Position numbers and translations under genes: made by a program
In this document: in pieces, positions 34,816 to 48,600 of the stretch
Layout of the letters: each line of letters begins with the position of its first letter
Position numbering within the stretch: the first letter of the stretch is position 1
Notes under the pieces: generated by a model
Databases searched by the model: none
What the model saw: only the letters and a program-made list of their open reading frames with translations
Told to the model about the DNA's origin: nothing
Source: Chloranthus sessilifolius
Taxonomy: Eukaryota > Streptophyta > Magnoliopsida > Chloranthales > Chloranthaceae
Length of the DNA stretch: 64,000 nt
NCBI GenBank assembly: GCA_021018995.1
Contig: CM037593.1
Location: 18,625,810-18,689,809 of the forward strand
Direction of reading: 5' to 3'

Positions 34816-37010
34816 ATCATACTTATATCTTAACACTTAACCTGTTGTTAACCTTAAATAAATCCTACACTTAATCTATCATATTTAGGGCTGAGGGGTG
34901 ATATGATCACCGAATATGACACCGTGTACGAGGTTACACTGAATCTACTCTCACCCCACTCGTCATGATGCCCTATACCACCATGAGTTGTGAGGCATAC
35001 GAATTCGGTGTAATCCCCTCTTTGATATCATCTCAGCAAAACACTACGCCCAAACGTAAGCATGATCTCACATACTCGCTTACATGATCTAACTTATCCA
35101 GAATTCGTATAACATAATCAAGATGGAAGCATAGAACTATCATACTAGTGAATAGATTTAAATTCAATGTTACATTATGTTTATACGTATATGTTTATAT
35201 AGCACACCAATATAAATATGGAATAAGGTAGATATCAGCGCGCTTGAAATCGAAAACGTGAAGGTTAGAATTCGATTTCACGAGGGCATAAAATTTTAAG
35301 TCTCCATGCTATCGCGAAGATTGCATTGAGGCGATGAAATTAATATATAAAGTACTATAATCGAATAATTAAAAGGAAAGATATCGCAGTTTGAAGTTAA
35401 GTAAATCACGACCATCAATCACAATCCTACTTTGTGATTAATATGCATTAAGATTTTTGGTCGTGATAAACAATGGTAGAGTACTTAATATTCCTCTAAA
35501 AGATATCGATGTTTCGGGATCCTAGACCTCGAATCAGGTATGAAATTCGAGTCCAAAATAACGCGGGTCAATTTCTAGGTACATAAGGTTTTACCCTTAT
35601 GAAAGGTCTCCGATGCCCTTAAGAAACATGAAAAGTAAAAGTTTGACTTCAAGGATGACATTGAAATCCTAGAATCTCCATGCCATTGCAAATATCACGT
35701 TGAGAAGATGAATTTCAACTACTCATATATCACATTTTGATAAGGAACAAGTTCGGTATGAGCGGTTAGAGATTTCACCTAAATTATCTGGAAGTGCACA
35801 CTTTGGTGATGCAGGAACGACGGAGGTCTGACCTGTGCAGATAAATGATGGACGTCCGTTATAAAACCACGAAGGTTTGTCCTATACAGAAATAGAAGGT
35901 AGAAAATTCACGAAGGTCCGTCCTGTACAGAAACAAAGGGTATACAATTCACGGGGGTTCGTTCTAAACCTACGGAGGTTCGTCATGTAGCTTTACGGAA
36001 GCCACAAACGTCCTTCCAAAAACTATCGGCGTCTATCTTGAACGGATTCGAACTGATTCGTTTGAACAAGTAGTGGCCAAACAGGGGCATATTCAATAGA
36101 AAATCAAAATACAAATTGTGCTGACTCGACACGTGTTAATTGGGATGCGCACGTGCCCCTAGGATTAGGCGGGTGCTCTAAGAGGCCCGGAAACCCAGGT
36201 CTTCAAAAAAAAAAAAAAAGACAAAATACAAAATGTGTAGATCTACAAAATATACAAATTCCAAGAAAAGCATAGCATGAAATATGCAGGTCTATCAAAA
36301 TCAAGAGATATTAAGGTTTAAATAAATTTTTAAATTCGTCGGTGCGCGATCGAACGTACTCTATGCGACGAGATCTGAGAAATACAGAGGGGATTGATGG
36401 GTACCCACCTGTCGAAGCATGAACGGTAAATCTACGGCAGTTTGGGTTGAAGAGATTGATGTGTGACACTTCTTTTCGTCCAAGCTTTCTTCTTCTTCCT
36501 CCTTGATCTTATTAGTGGTTGAGCGTGAGATTTGAGGAAAGAAATTAGGGAGTTCTGGAGAAGGTTACTTGAAAGAGGGGTGTTGACGGCTAGGGTTTTC
36601 TTAAAAGAAGAAGAGATAACAGACGACTAGGTTTTCTTAAAAGAAGAAAATGTGAAATGAGAGTTACGTAAATTAAATAGAGTTTTCTAAAATATGGTAA
36701 GTTCCGGTGTGGAGCACTAACACTGTGCATAGTGTAGAAATACATCTAGCATGTATTAAATAAAATTAAGAAAATTCGGGTTGCTACGTATACACTATTT
36801 GGATACTTATAAATAGGGATGCAACAGTGCCAAGCCGAGCTAGAGCTAAACTTGTAAAGCTCGGTTCGACCACACTCGGCTTGATTCATATTATATAATA
36901 TTTTTATATATAATTTCACTAAATAATTTAAATTTTTTTTTTTTCCCCTTATAATTAGATTCATCTAATGGTTACTTTATAATGAATAAATATGTGATAA
37001 ATATCTAACG

Positions 37011-37062
<52 letters not shown>

Positions 37063-37570
37063 AACCATCAAAGCTCTTTCTCACTCGTCTCAATAAATGA
37101 GCACTAATACCGCAATCTATTAGCCAATCAATACCTATGACCAACACCTATATTGCTATACGATATAGACTCCATCTAGACCGCTACACGGCTGAACGCT
37201 AGTCACTGTCATCTCTATACTTACACCACCAAAGGCAGTAAACACTTCATTTGAGATTTTCAAGTAACCCTAATAAGAGATTAGGGCATTCAATCAACAT
37301 TTAATACATTAAATTTAAACACCTTTTTTTTCCAATCAGCTCATCTCCATTTCGATTGATCCAATAAATCCAAAAAGAACTAAAGGATTAAAATAGACTA
37401 GAGCTTTAATTTATTAAATTTTTATTTAAGCTTCCATCTATTAGAAAAATAAGATAAGATTTAAAAAAATATTAGCAAGAAATTGTTTATAATAAAACTT
37501 ATTTGGCTCGAAGCTTGTCTTGGCCCGGCTCGAGCTCAATGTAGCTAAGCTAGAGTTTAGAACTATCATG
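34816..37570. other. Non-coding repeat debris
   Basis: 35810-36010 contains five or six direct copies of a loose ACGAAGGTCCGTCCTGTACAG phrase at irregular 35-60 bp steps. There is an A-run at 36208-36222 and a CT microsatellite at 37012-37058. No gene is recognisable in either strand. Confidence 0.5.
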
Positions 37571-37962
37571 GTCAAAGGTAGGGCTGTCAACGGGGCGGGC
37601 TGAAGCCCGACCTGGCCCGAATGGGCCGGGTTTGGGCCCAAATTTTTAGGATTTTATTAAATAGGCCTGGCCCGACCCAGATAAGAAATGGGCCCAAGTT
37701 CGGGCTTCAGAGTGTAAGGCCCGGCCCGACCCGTTTAGCTAAGGTTCTTTAAAAAAAAACTTAAAGTTTTTGTTAAAAATGACTAGAAACCCGACCCGAA
37801 CCGGTCTGACCCGGATAGCTAATTGTGGGTTCTACAAAATTCAAATCGAGAGCCCAACCCAACTTGGGCAGGATAGCTAAGCAGTGGTTGGCCCAAATTT
37901 TTTAAAAATAAATGGGTAGGGTGAAAACTCACTAACTCGCCATTGATGACCCTAGTCAAAGG
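37571..37962. mobile_element. hAT-type MITE, TSD gtcaaagg
   Basis: The element 37579-37954 has ends TAGGGCTGTCAACG and (minus strand) TAGGGTCATCAATGG. A perfect 8-bp duplication gtcaaagg lies at 37571-37578 and 37955-37962. The interior is made of GGGCCGGGT/CCCGACCC words. An 8-bp target duplication is the hAT hallmark. Confidence 0.85.
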
Positions 37963-38273
37963 GACTAGGGTCAAGTTCCAGCCTGGCTTGCAAAAGGTAG
38001 AGTCGAGCTAAAGCTGACCCAAGCTCGACTTGGATGCAACCCTACTTGTAGGACTAGTTTTCATCATAGTGGGCTGTTTGATCCAAAGAACATGATGTAC
38101 GAAGATCCATGGGTCCAACATTTCATCAAAATAAAATCTCCATATCGTGATTTAAAGTGATCAAGTTACTAGTAAATGAATCCATAGAGAAAATTGGGCT
38201 AAAAAAAACATCAAAAAGATAGAATACATGTGATTGAGATGCACATCAATATAAATTAAGATGGATGTGTAAA

Positions 38274-38454
38274 GTAATAAGAACGGATAAAGTATGAAAT
38301 AAGTATATAAAAGAAAATATGAGAATGACACCTATAAATAGGGGCGGAGCCAGAAATTTTTGTTGGTGGGGGCTACAAATATAAAGTAATAAGAACGAAT
38401 AAAGTACGAAATAAGTATATAAAAGAAATTAAATATGAGAATGACACCTATAAA
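38274..38454. repeat. Tandem duplication including one end of a MITE
   Basis: The block gtaataagaacg, then ataagtatataaaaga, then ggagccagaaatttttg occurs at about 38274-38382 and again from 38386 on, so the left end of the adjoining MITE is present twice. Confidence 0.7.
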
Positions 38455-38669
38455 CAGGGGCGTAGCCAGAAATTTTTATTGGTGGGGGCTACAAATAATA
38501 AATATGATTTTAGTAGTTATTTTACCATCGATTTGGGGGCTTCTACATCATAGATTTGGAGGCTTATATACAAACAAAGGTGTATAAGATACATATTTTA
38601 TAGAAACTCTATATTTAAATGGGAGCTTGAGCCCACAACCTTCTATGTGGCTACGCCATTGCCTATAAA
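38447..38669. mobile_element. hAT-type MITE, TSD cctataaa
   Basis: The element 38455-38661 (207 bp) has ends CAGGGGCGTAGCCAG and (minus strand) CAATGGCGTAGCCA, with a perfect 8-bp duplication cctataaa on both sides. No coding capacity. Confidence 0.85.
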
Positions 38670-38819
38670 TGGAAATATACAATTGTCACTTGAGGTGGTT
38701 TGGACATATTTATCGGAACTCAGACATATCCCCGCTACAAAAGATTGAGATACTACAAACATAATGAGATAAGAGAAGAGGAAGATTAGTAAAGACTTGA
38801 ATGAAAGCCGTGATATAAA

Positions 38820-39420
38820 GGATTATGAAGTTATATTTAATATTTAATATTTTTAAAATTTTTTTTTTAAATATTTTTAAAAATTTACCGAAAATTACCT
38901 CAATTTACAGAAAAATACAAAAAAGCTAAAAAGTTACCAAAATTTTACAAAATTTCGCCGAAATTTGTCACTATGCTCTTATTCACATTATGGAGCTTTG
39001 TTTTTTACTCATTCTTCATTCCACCAAATCGAGGAATTGAGGGATCAGGTACTGCTATAAAATACAACACTTTGATGAAAAGTAGAGGGAGAGCACATGT
39101 GCCCAAAATCATAGTGACAAAGTTCGGGTTCGGGAATAAATTGGCTTCGAAAATATTTGAAAAAATTTGGCAAAAATTATCAAATTCGAGAAAAATATGG
39201 TCAAAAGTAGGAAAATTGAAAAATTTTAAAAATTTAATAAAATTAAAAAAATAAAAGTGTGACTAAAATAGGGGGAAAAGTCATATAATTTAAAAATAAT
39301 TCATAAAATTTGCGAAGTGCTCTGAAATTTTGAATAATTTAGATTTATTCATTTTTTTCAAAAATTTAAGAATTATTCGCGACTTTTTCAAAAGTCGTTG
39401 AATTTAGTCTCTATTGGCCC
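38820..39420. repeat. A/T-rich remnants of a CATAGTGAC-ended MITE family
   Basis: 38940-38966 ends in cgccgaaatttgtcactatg and 39108-39130 begins with catagtgacaaagttcgg. These are end sequences of the family also seen at 52086-52385. Lysine-rich frames here come from A/T-rich composition. Confidence 0.5.
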
Positions 39421-39667
39421 CTAATCAATGACCCGTTCCAATCCAAATAAACAGCGGGTCAGTTGTCAAATACCAGATCTATAGTGATTTGCATGTAAAC
39501 ATTGCACACCAGATAGGTTCTCTCTCTCTCTCTCTCACCCAAAAGAGGATCCCTAAATTCACATTTCATTCCCCTCTCAAATCATCTAATTCCCATAAAA
39601 TCAATATTAAAAACAGAAAATAATCCGATTTGAATTTGAAAAAATATTAATTTCTCTCAACGAATCG
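39421..39667 (+). promoter_or_regulatory. Upstream region and 5' leader of VHA-c''
   Basis: A CT microsatellite (39519-39536) precedes the ATG by about 130 bp, a common feature of plant core promoters and leaders. No clear TATA box was identified. The transcription start cannot be placed from sequence alone. Confidence 0.4.
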
Positions 39668-42600
39668 ATGTCTAGTTCGTGGTCTCACGCACTAGTGAGG
39701 ATCTCACCGTACACCTTCTCCGCCATCGGAATCGGCATCTCCATCGGCGTTTCCGTGCTCGGCGCCGCATGGTATCTTCTTAATTTTTCTTTCTTAGTTT
39801 CAATTATTCATATTTTATTTCAATCTCCTATCATAAGCTATTTCTCGTTTAATTCCCTTATTTTTCTTCTTTAAATTAGGGGTTTTATTGTTTGTTTTTA
39901 GGGGGATATATATAACGGGAAGCAGTTTGATTGGTGCTGCTATCAAAGCTCCTCGTATAACTTCCAAAAACCTTATAAGGTAATTTATTTTTATTTTTTC
40001 AAAAAATACAGTTATATATAGTTTTTTCTGTTTTTAATGTTTTTTGATGAATATTTTTGAGTAATGTGTTTGGATAATTCATAGAAGAGCGTGGGTTTGT
40101 TGTAAAATGCATATATTCGATTTCATAACCCGCTAGAATTTGCAGCTTTCATCACTACAGAAAATTTTAGTTTTTTCTAAATATATGTGTTCTCTAAGTG
40201 ATATTTAGTGGTGATACATTACTCGGCCTCATTAAGTTTCTGTTATGAATCTGTGATCAATATCGGATTCGTGCCCTGGCGGGTTCGATCCTATGTTTGT
40301 GAGATTTTTTGTTGCTAAGGTTTTTTTGGACATAATTCTTGCTTTTTTTTTTCTTTTCTAATTGTGTCATCACATGACTTATCGTGTCACATTTACTGAA
40401 ATGTTGCAATTCACTCTACCAATAGCCATAAACAATTTTTTCATGGTGTTTTGATGTTTTTTAGTCACATAGCTCAGAATTACTATAGGCATTGAGTGTA
40501 GAAAAAAATGGTGACAATAGGCGCTTTATTACCTGTTTGCTTGTATACCTTCTTTATCAAGTATGTATTATATATCTTGCGTAGCTGAAGTGAGTTAGTG
40601 TCATTTCAACTATGGAAAGATCAAAATGCTTCATTAGTCACATAAGGGAGCATAATCTTTCATGTCGCTTTGGGGTTGGGCCTATAGCTCAATTGGAAAT
40701 GGAGGAAGTGTGGGTTTATGGTGATTGGCACTTTCTTGATTACCCATTGTAGAAGATGGGATCTGCGATTTGTTGGAGAAATTGGATGAAGCATACTATT
40801 CATTGACATGCTTCTTTGTTTTGGTTAAGCGGTCTCCAAAATATCTTTTTAGGACTTCATGTGTTCTTAGGTAAATGGATTCTCTTTCACCCTTGTTGTT
40901 TACAATTGTATCATATCGGATTTATTGAGCCACTTTCTTGCGAAAGCCAATCAATTTCTTTGTAATGACTTTTGTGTGAGGGAGTTTCAGATGAAAATAT
41001 CTCATACTACAATTTTTTTGTTGTAATCTACCTAAAGAATTTGCAATGCTAAGAAACTTTCATGACCTTCTCACTTGACTTTCTTGCCTACCTCCATACT
41101 GATCTGATCGTCTTGTTTTGAAGCTTTTTTTTTTCTCTAGCCTGAAGCACTCTCTCCTTGATTGGGTAGATTTTCCTGTGCATCAATGAATTCTTGGGCT
41201 AGAATGTTAAAGGGTTTTCATGTAAAAACAATTGGGATTGATCCTTTGTACTCTTCTTCCCAATCTTTTCTCTATGCGGATACATCCCTCTAGCTCGTCA
41301 GGAGCTCAAAGTGCCTACCTTGTTCTTCATGTAAACAAAGGATGGAAGACAGGTACTCTTGTGTTTTTAAGAGACACACAAAAATACTTCAGCAAAGCTC
41401 ATAAAAGATGTGATTGGGAACTTCAGGCAATAGAGACCAAAGTTTATATGTTTTTAGCAATGTTGGAGAGGGTGTATAAGAATATCCCTCGAGTCTTTAT
41501 TATAAAGGGAGATTCAACAAGGTTGTTTATTTCTTGTGAGGCAGATGAAGGATTGGTTCATAGGAAAAGGTTTTATACGTGAAGAAATGGTCCAAGGACT
41601 TGGTTAAAAAAAAATTTCTGACTACGAAATGACATGGGACAACGACCTAAAATCCGTGAATGCCCATGATATGCTAATTTTTCGAAATTAAATTAATTAA
41701 TCGATCAAATTAATCACAAATTAATGCTATACCTTAGGGTTTCGCAGGATTCTGCTTAAGTGACCATATTTGGCTCACGTAGGGTCCAACCTGACGTGCG
41801 AGATTTTTAGAGAATGCGGAAGAGGCGATCCTAGAGATAAAACTGTTCCTTCTAGGTTGGGGCGTTCGATTGTGGTCCACGATGGAATCGGTAGTTCCTC
41901 ACTAGGGCTTTGAATCGAAGCAGTTAACGGCGCGAATTGAGCAAGCTCGAGCCCAAAAACAGTTGTGAATCGACGAGCTAGGGTTGGATTCGACCCACAA
42001 GGATGGACATCAAGGTTGCTCTAGATTTAGGGTTTGGGAATTAGGGCAATCAACAAAAGGGAGAAAATTGGATGTAACAGATTAATGGGGAAAATCGAAA
42101 GGTCAAATAGGAACAAGAAGTAAAGAGAAGATCAAGATAACATGGGCATCACACCCTTGACCTCACACCAAACCCACATGGGGAAGAAGACTCACTCTTC
42201 AAAGCTCATCTCAAGCTCAAAATGCAATGCACTTTCACTAATCAACCAACAATTGCCAAAATTGGCTTACAAAATATATTTTATACTAATTACGGGAAAA
42301 CCTTAAAATAGAAAAGTACTATGTTACCCCCAAAAGGGTAACTTACATTTGACACAAAAAGACAAACAAAAAGGATAAAAAGGACAAACTGTGTCACATA
42401 ACTCGCTTGAGCGAGTTTGGTTCTCGCTCGAGTGGGAATCTTAAAAGGGTCACTCGAGTGACAACCAGGGGTCACTTGAGCGACAATCAAGAGTTCCTCG
42501 AGCGAGTTATGGTCGAAAGTTTTGGTCTTGATTTCGGGCACATTTTCGCTTGAGCGACCAAAACCCGAAAGTTTTGGTCAAGTTTTTGAAGCATCTTGCT

Positions 42601-45600
42601 CGAGTGAAAATGAGGGTCGCTCGAGCGATCTTGGGTATAGGCTCTCCTTCTGAATTGAGCTCTAGGGTCTTTCCTCGGCAGATCTTAACACTACTTGGCC
42701 CTTCCGTCGCTTCTTCTTCCGCCTATACATGCGGTACGACCTGAAATCTAGGTCCTTGTTGGTGGCATCCTCGTCAATAAATCCACAAAAACTCTCTGAT
42801 ATAGTAGAGGACGATGTAATCCATATTTTCTGTAAAGGACGACATATGCATCCCAGCCATATTTAATGCATTGCAAAAGAAAAAAAATGCCCCTCGTAAT
42901 TGCATTTCGATAGATGGATATCTCTCTCTCTCCCTCTCTCTTTCTTTGATTGGTGGAGGCAATTTTATTAAATAACTAGGGGAAGTACAAGAAGTGAAGC
43001 GAGATTCTTACAAAAACCTCAAACCAGGCCCACTAGCCCAAAAAAATAGAAAAGAAGCTGCAAAATAACCTCCAATAGTGTGAAGTCCAAGAAAGCCCCA
43101 AACATCATAGGAGGTATGCTTGATGAGTGCATCCCAGCAGGTGGAGATACTGTCACCGGAAAGCCTACTAACCCACTCTTCCATATGGAGGTCTAGCTAC
43201 AGGAGATAATAGGCCTTTGATTGTAGAAAGACTTGACAAACACAAATTCACATTTATAGCATCTTTATTTTCCATGTTAGGTGTTATCCCCAAAAGTAAC
43301 TGTAATAGTTCAACTAGTAAGAGGTATCCATGGCCCCTGAGATTTCAGCGAAAACGGATTCCCTCACTTTGCTTGACCTAACTGTTTTCACTACATTTGA
43401 ATTCACTTAGTGGCCATCCGAAGCAATTCTATGAAATTTTTTGAAAGAAACACAGAGGGGGTTCTCACCCATGCACACATCATTCCAAAAATCAAATTTA
43501 TCACCAGGCACTCATTGGAATCATGTACAATTGTCAAAAGGAGCTTTTATCACTCATACCCCTCTCCACCAACTAGATCCCTTATAGCCTCTAACGGTGC
43601 TATCTCCCAACCCTACTGCACCATCGAGCTATTATAATCATCATTCATCGTATATTCTTGTTTAGTGAAGCAATCATTAACGTTGAAGTGCAATTGTTAA
43701 GTGAACCAAGACCAAAACAAGGCAAAACAAGCACTCCTAGTCAAGATAGAGGTGTGAATGGGTAAAAGGGCAACTTGGAAATGATTTCCAAGAGGACATG
43801 CACGAGGAATTTGAGGTCTGGGACGAGCGATGGGTCTCAGGCTCTTGATTGTGCAGGTTGTCTTTGTTTCGTCCCGCTATGTACAAATCTCTAGATATGA
43901 CATTTTTAGCTACACTTATTCCTAAATTACCATTTCAAAGTTTTTGGATATTCTAGATTTAATTTCCAGCCACATAAGGACTTGATAGTTGTTAGCGACT
44001 CTATAAATTGTTTAAGGGTAGTATGGGTAGTTTACTTAAGTAGTGTGGAGGCTCCGTGATAAGCCTGGGATTCGTTTAGTGCTTTTACTTTCAGTTATGT
44101 TTTAGCTAATATCAGAACTACTGATTTGTAACTTTTCATTACTATTAAAGTTTTGTGAGTGAAAGTGATGTGGAATTTTGATCCGCATGCTTGGATCGTG
44201 GTTGTGTCAAACGAAAAAAGTCAACAAGGAAGAAGTGGGCCCATAAATGGGCTTTTAAATGGCCCGTGAAAGAGAAGTCCGCAAAAATAAGCCTTTCTGG
44301 AATGTATTGTAAGGACCTCCATGATAAAATCAAGGACCTCTGTGATATAAACCAGTTCTGGTCTTGTGCAGGAACGTCAATGGACGGACCTTCGTAGTCA
44401 CATGGTAAACTTCCATGAATGGGCAGTTTACACGAAATTTAGGTAAAAACTTGCCATTTAGAGTTTTTATTTTATTTTAGGACTTCCTTATTTCGAATTT
44501 ATTGCTTAGTTAGGGTTTCTTAGTCTATATAAAGGCATTGTAAACACAATTTAAAATAATTTTATGATGAATGAAAATTAAAGTTGCTTTTGTGCATCTT
44601 GTGAAAGAGTGAATCTTTCGTAGAAAACTTGTAATGAGTTTTCGCCTTTGAGGGGTGATTCTTCAAAGCTATAGTTGGTGTGAAGGTGACAAGCCTCTTT
44701 GGAGCAATTCCAAAGATCTTCTATCTTATTCTTCTTTTATTTATTTTTTATTTTAATTAAAAATTGAGAACCTTAACCCCTATCGTGCGAGATTTACGCT
44801 ATTTTAGGGTTAGTGTGCGATCTTCCTGCATCTTGGTATAAATATGAAGTTTACTCTCAGCAAGTGGATTGGCAAAATCATGAGTAAAGATCAGATTCTC
44901 GGGTAATTTGAATTATTATATGGTGTCCGTGAGAACACTCGTGAAGCGGTGGAACATTTCAATTGTGCATCAAAAGATGGCGAAGGTGGAGAAAATATGG
45001 TGTGAGGAGAAAGGTAGATCATCCGACCAACATGATTCCATATTCAAGTATTTGACGCTTTTTAATAATGTTTACTGGGAGTTGCTAAGGTCGGGTCGGA
45101 TAATAGTTGCGTGGCACAAGGATATCAAAGTTTTATTCACGATTTATCCGAAGACGTATTGACAATGATTCAAACTTTGAGATCCAAGGTTGCAAGTTTC
45201 ATCCCTACAACCATACCCGTGAGAAAACCTTTATGGGTTAAAGTTCCTCTACCCACACCCGTGGTAGTACCTATACCGGTTGAAGATCTCATACCCATGT
45301 TGAATCCGAGTACTTCCATGCCTATGGAAGACCTAATTGTGCCCATTGTTTCAGAAGATCCGATTATTCATATTGATCTTGTGCTTGAACAACATCCGGT
45401 TGAAGGTCCCGTACTGGTTGATGAGACTGTCGAAGATCCCGAAGCCATTGAAAATCCCAAGATTGTTGAAAAGCTATTATCCGCGATAAAGCCTACCGAT
45501 CCATAACCCACAGATCCCAGGATCATATTGGTCGTGTGTCGATGCAGATTCAAATCGGAGTATCAAGGATACATCGGATTTCACTCGAGTCAAATCCGAT

Positions 45601-48600
45601 TTATTTGTTCAAGCCACGTCCAATTGAGATTCCTAACATAGTGTTCTTGACCTCAGCTTAGAAGATCAATTTCGGTCAAAGTTTGAGGTCGAACTTTTTC
45701 AAAGTAGGGGGAATGATTCGAAATTTAGATCCGCATCTTTGGATCGTGGCCGTGTCAAACGAAAAAAGTCAACAAGGAAGAAGTAGACCCATAAATGGGC
45801 ATTTAAACGGCCTGTGGAAGATCAGTCCTCAAAAATAAGCCTTTCTTGAATGTATTGCAAGGACCACCGTGATAAAATCAAGGACCTCCATGATATAAAC
45901 CAATTCTGGTGTTGTGCAGGAACGCCAAAGGATGGAAATTCGAGATCACATGACGGACTTCCGTGAAAGGGCAGTTTACACGAAATTTAGGCAAAAACTT
46001 GTCATTTAGAGTTTTTTGTTTTGTTTTAGGACTTCCTTATTTCGAATTTATTTCTTAGTTAGGGTTTCTTACAATGTAGTTAAATCGCATATGCGATGCC
46101 ATGGTCCAATCGCATATGCGGATCACATATGCGATTCTGCCATAGCACAAATTTTTTTTTGTTTGTCAAAAATTCCAAAAATTCCCATAAATTCCCCAAA
46201 ATTGCCAATATTTAAATCTAATATATTTGTATTAATTTTGTGCTCTATTAATTTTGTAGAATGACTATAAAAGTATAAATTTCATTGATTTTAAACAAAA
46301 AAGTATAAAAATGAACATAGGAACATACAAAAAAGAGTAAAGGGAAAAATTATTATCTACGTAAAAGTACCGAAACATTTGTTTCTATTTTCTAATGATA
46401 TTGTGTACCGGCAAAAAAGTCTACACATTGGTCTCTAACCCACAATGGTACACCTCCACCATCGCCGTAACTTGCGTTGCCTTCATCATCCATCAACAAA
46501 ACATTGAGAAAGAGAAAAAGAGCACTAAAAACTCAAAAAAGAGACCAAAAAGACAAATCATATCTTGAATGGATGTGGTATGGTTTAGGAAGAGGTACCC
46601 CCCATTTATAGGCTTTGGGGAGCCCTAAAAAGAAAAAATAATAATAATAAAAGCTCTAACGGTCATATATATGACTGTTGGAGGTGTATGCGATCGCATA
46701 CATATCAGGGTCGCATATGCCATTATGGCAAATGCGGCAGAAGCTTCCAGGATCGCATATGCGATCGCATATGACAACCATGGTTTCTTAGCCTATATAA
46801 AGGCATTGTAAACACAATTTAAAATAGATTGATGGCTAATAAAATTAAGAGTTGCTTTGTGCAAACCTTAGAGAACTTGTCAAGAGTTTTCACCCGAAAG
46901 AGCGAATCTTTCAAAACTCAAAGAGTGAATCTTCGTTTTATCGTGCATTTGGTGCGAAGCTAGTGTACATCTTTGGTGTGAAGCTTCGGAATCCTTGGAC
47001 CCCTATCTTTCTATTTTGTCTCCTTAATTATTGTCAGGTAATTATTTTCCTAATATTCTTTGATAAACTCAAAAACCCAAAATCCCTAGTTAATTAGTTG
47101 CTGGAATTTTGTTCACACCTTATTAATTGATATATTCCGATTTTTCCCTCTGATTGAATTAACCCTTTGGGCCTTTAATTTGTTCAAATCCTAGAGGAGT
47201 CAAGAGACAATACCATAATTGTCGCTTGGTGCCCTAAATTAGATCGAAACTCGAGTTCCCTCATCAGAGCCGTTTTTCTAGATCGTGAAATTTCAATGCA
47301 TGTGAGAGCTAAAATTGATTTAGCCTAATTGTTTTAATTAAATTTATTAAATTATTATATCTGGTTGAGTAATTTGAATATTTTCGCTATTCAATTTAAT
47401 CTGAAATTAATCCCAAATTCGCATAATTATGGTTTTTAGCGTTTGTCCTGCATTAGAAAATTTGCGAGAAGTTCTTTCCCTTCTAGATAAGTGATTTCTC
47501 TACGTCATTTTTTTTATTGATTTCTCTTCCTTATTTCTGCTATTTTCTTTGCTTTTGCTATATTTTCTCATGGGGTCATCACTTACTTGGAAGGTGGAAT
47601 TTTGTGTTTCCCCCACCCTTCCCAAAAGTCCCTTACAATTTCTTCAAGCTTATCAATAAAAATCATCGGGAACATAAACATAGACATGTAGTAAACCAAA
47701 AGATTGGAGAAGGTGGCTTTTATAAGAGCAAGAGGCATCCCCCAATGTCTGTAAATTATGCGCAAGGCAAGGATACTACACTTAATATTTGGGTTGATGA
47801 GAGTGATTTAAACTAAGATGGGTTTGGAGGGCGATGGAGAAACTAGATGGAGACTTGCTACACTTCACTACTTGATTCGTTATTCTGATTAATGGCACTC
47901 TTAGAGGGTACTTCAAGATTAGAGGTGTCTTTGGCAGGGTGATTCGCTCTCCCTTTTCTTATATACCATCTTTCCTGAGGCCCTCAGTCGACTGCTAAAA
48001 AGAGGACCGGATGAGGGTTTTTCCATGTTATCAAAGTTGCTACAAATGGGACATCCATCACTCACCTACAGTATGTAGATGATACTATGATATTTGTGGT
48101 CCAACTTATCAGGAGTTAAAAAATGTTAGTATATTGTGTTGTTATCTTGCTATATCAGAGCAAAGAGAAAATACTGCTAAAACTGCAGTATTGGGTATTC
48201 ATATGGAAGATATGCTGGTTGTTAGGGTGGCCAATTCCATTGGGTTTCCTTGGAATACCCTACATTCATCCTATTTGGGCTTGCGATTTTGTATTGAAAA
48301 ACAGGGAAAGGCTCTTATTGTCGGTTGGGTGATGTCATTGTATAAAGAAGATTAAAGAATATAAGAAAAGGTGAAAAAATATGCAAATTTACCTTAGCAT
48401 TTAACAACCAACCACAATAATAGAGAGAGCATCAACTTCTAGGATTTCAAGAATCTCAAAATGAGCCTACGACAATAAAATCCAATAATAAAAACAAAAT
48501 TTTCGTCTCCTAAACAATAGGAAAATTCTGAACTTGAATATTTTAATTTTTGGGCAAGATTGTTGTAGCTAAGAGGGCCACATCAATCTCTATGGGTTGG

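Larger units (their letters stand above)
44167..47040 (+). mobile_element. Pol-less LTR retroelement inside intron 2
   Basis: The 5' LTR starts TGATGTGGAATTTTG (44167) and ends ctgca near 44830. A PBS-like tggtata follows at 44834, and the polypurine tract aaagtaggggga ends at 45712. The 3' LTR starts TGATTCGAAATTTAG (45714). The LTR copies share gatccgcatgcttggatcg-type wording and a TATA box (tatataaagg at 44526 and 46794). The interior is under 900 bp with only gag-like scraps. The 3' LTR is split by a hAT-type insertion at 46072-46782. The 3' end is approximate. Confidence 0.8.

Noticed and set aside
39055..39254. Lysine-rich frame just upstream of VHA-c'' as an upstream exon
   Set aside because: It lies in an A/T-rich MITE remnant, and VHA-c'' already starts with a good ATG at 39668 matching the family.
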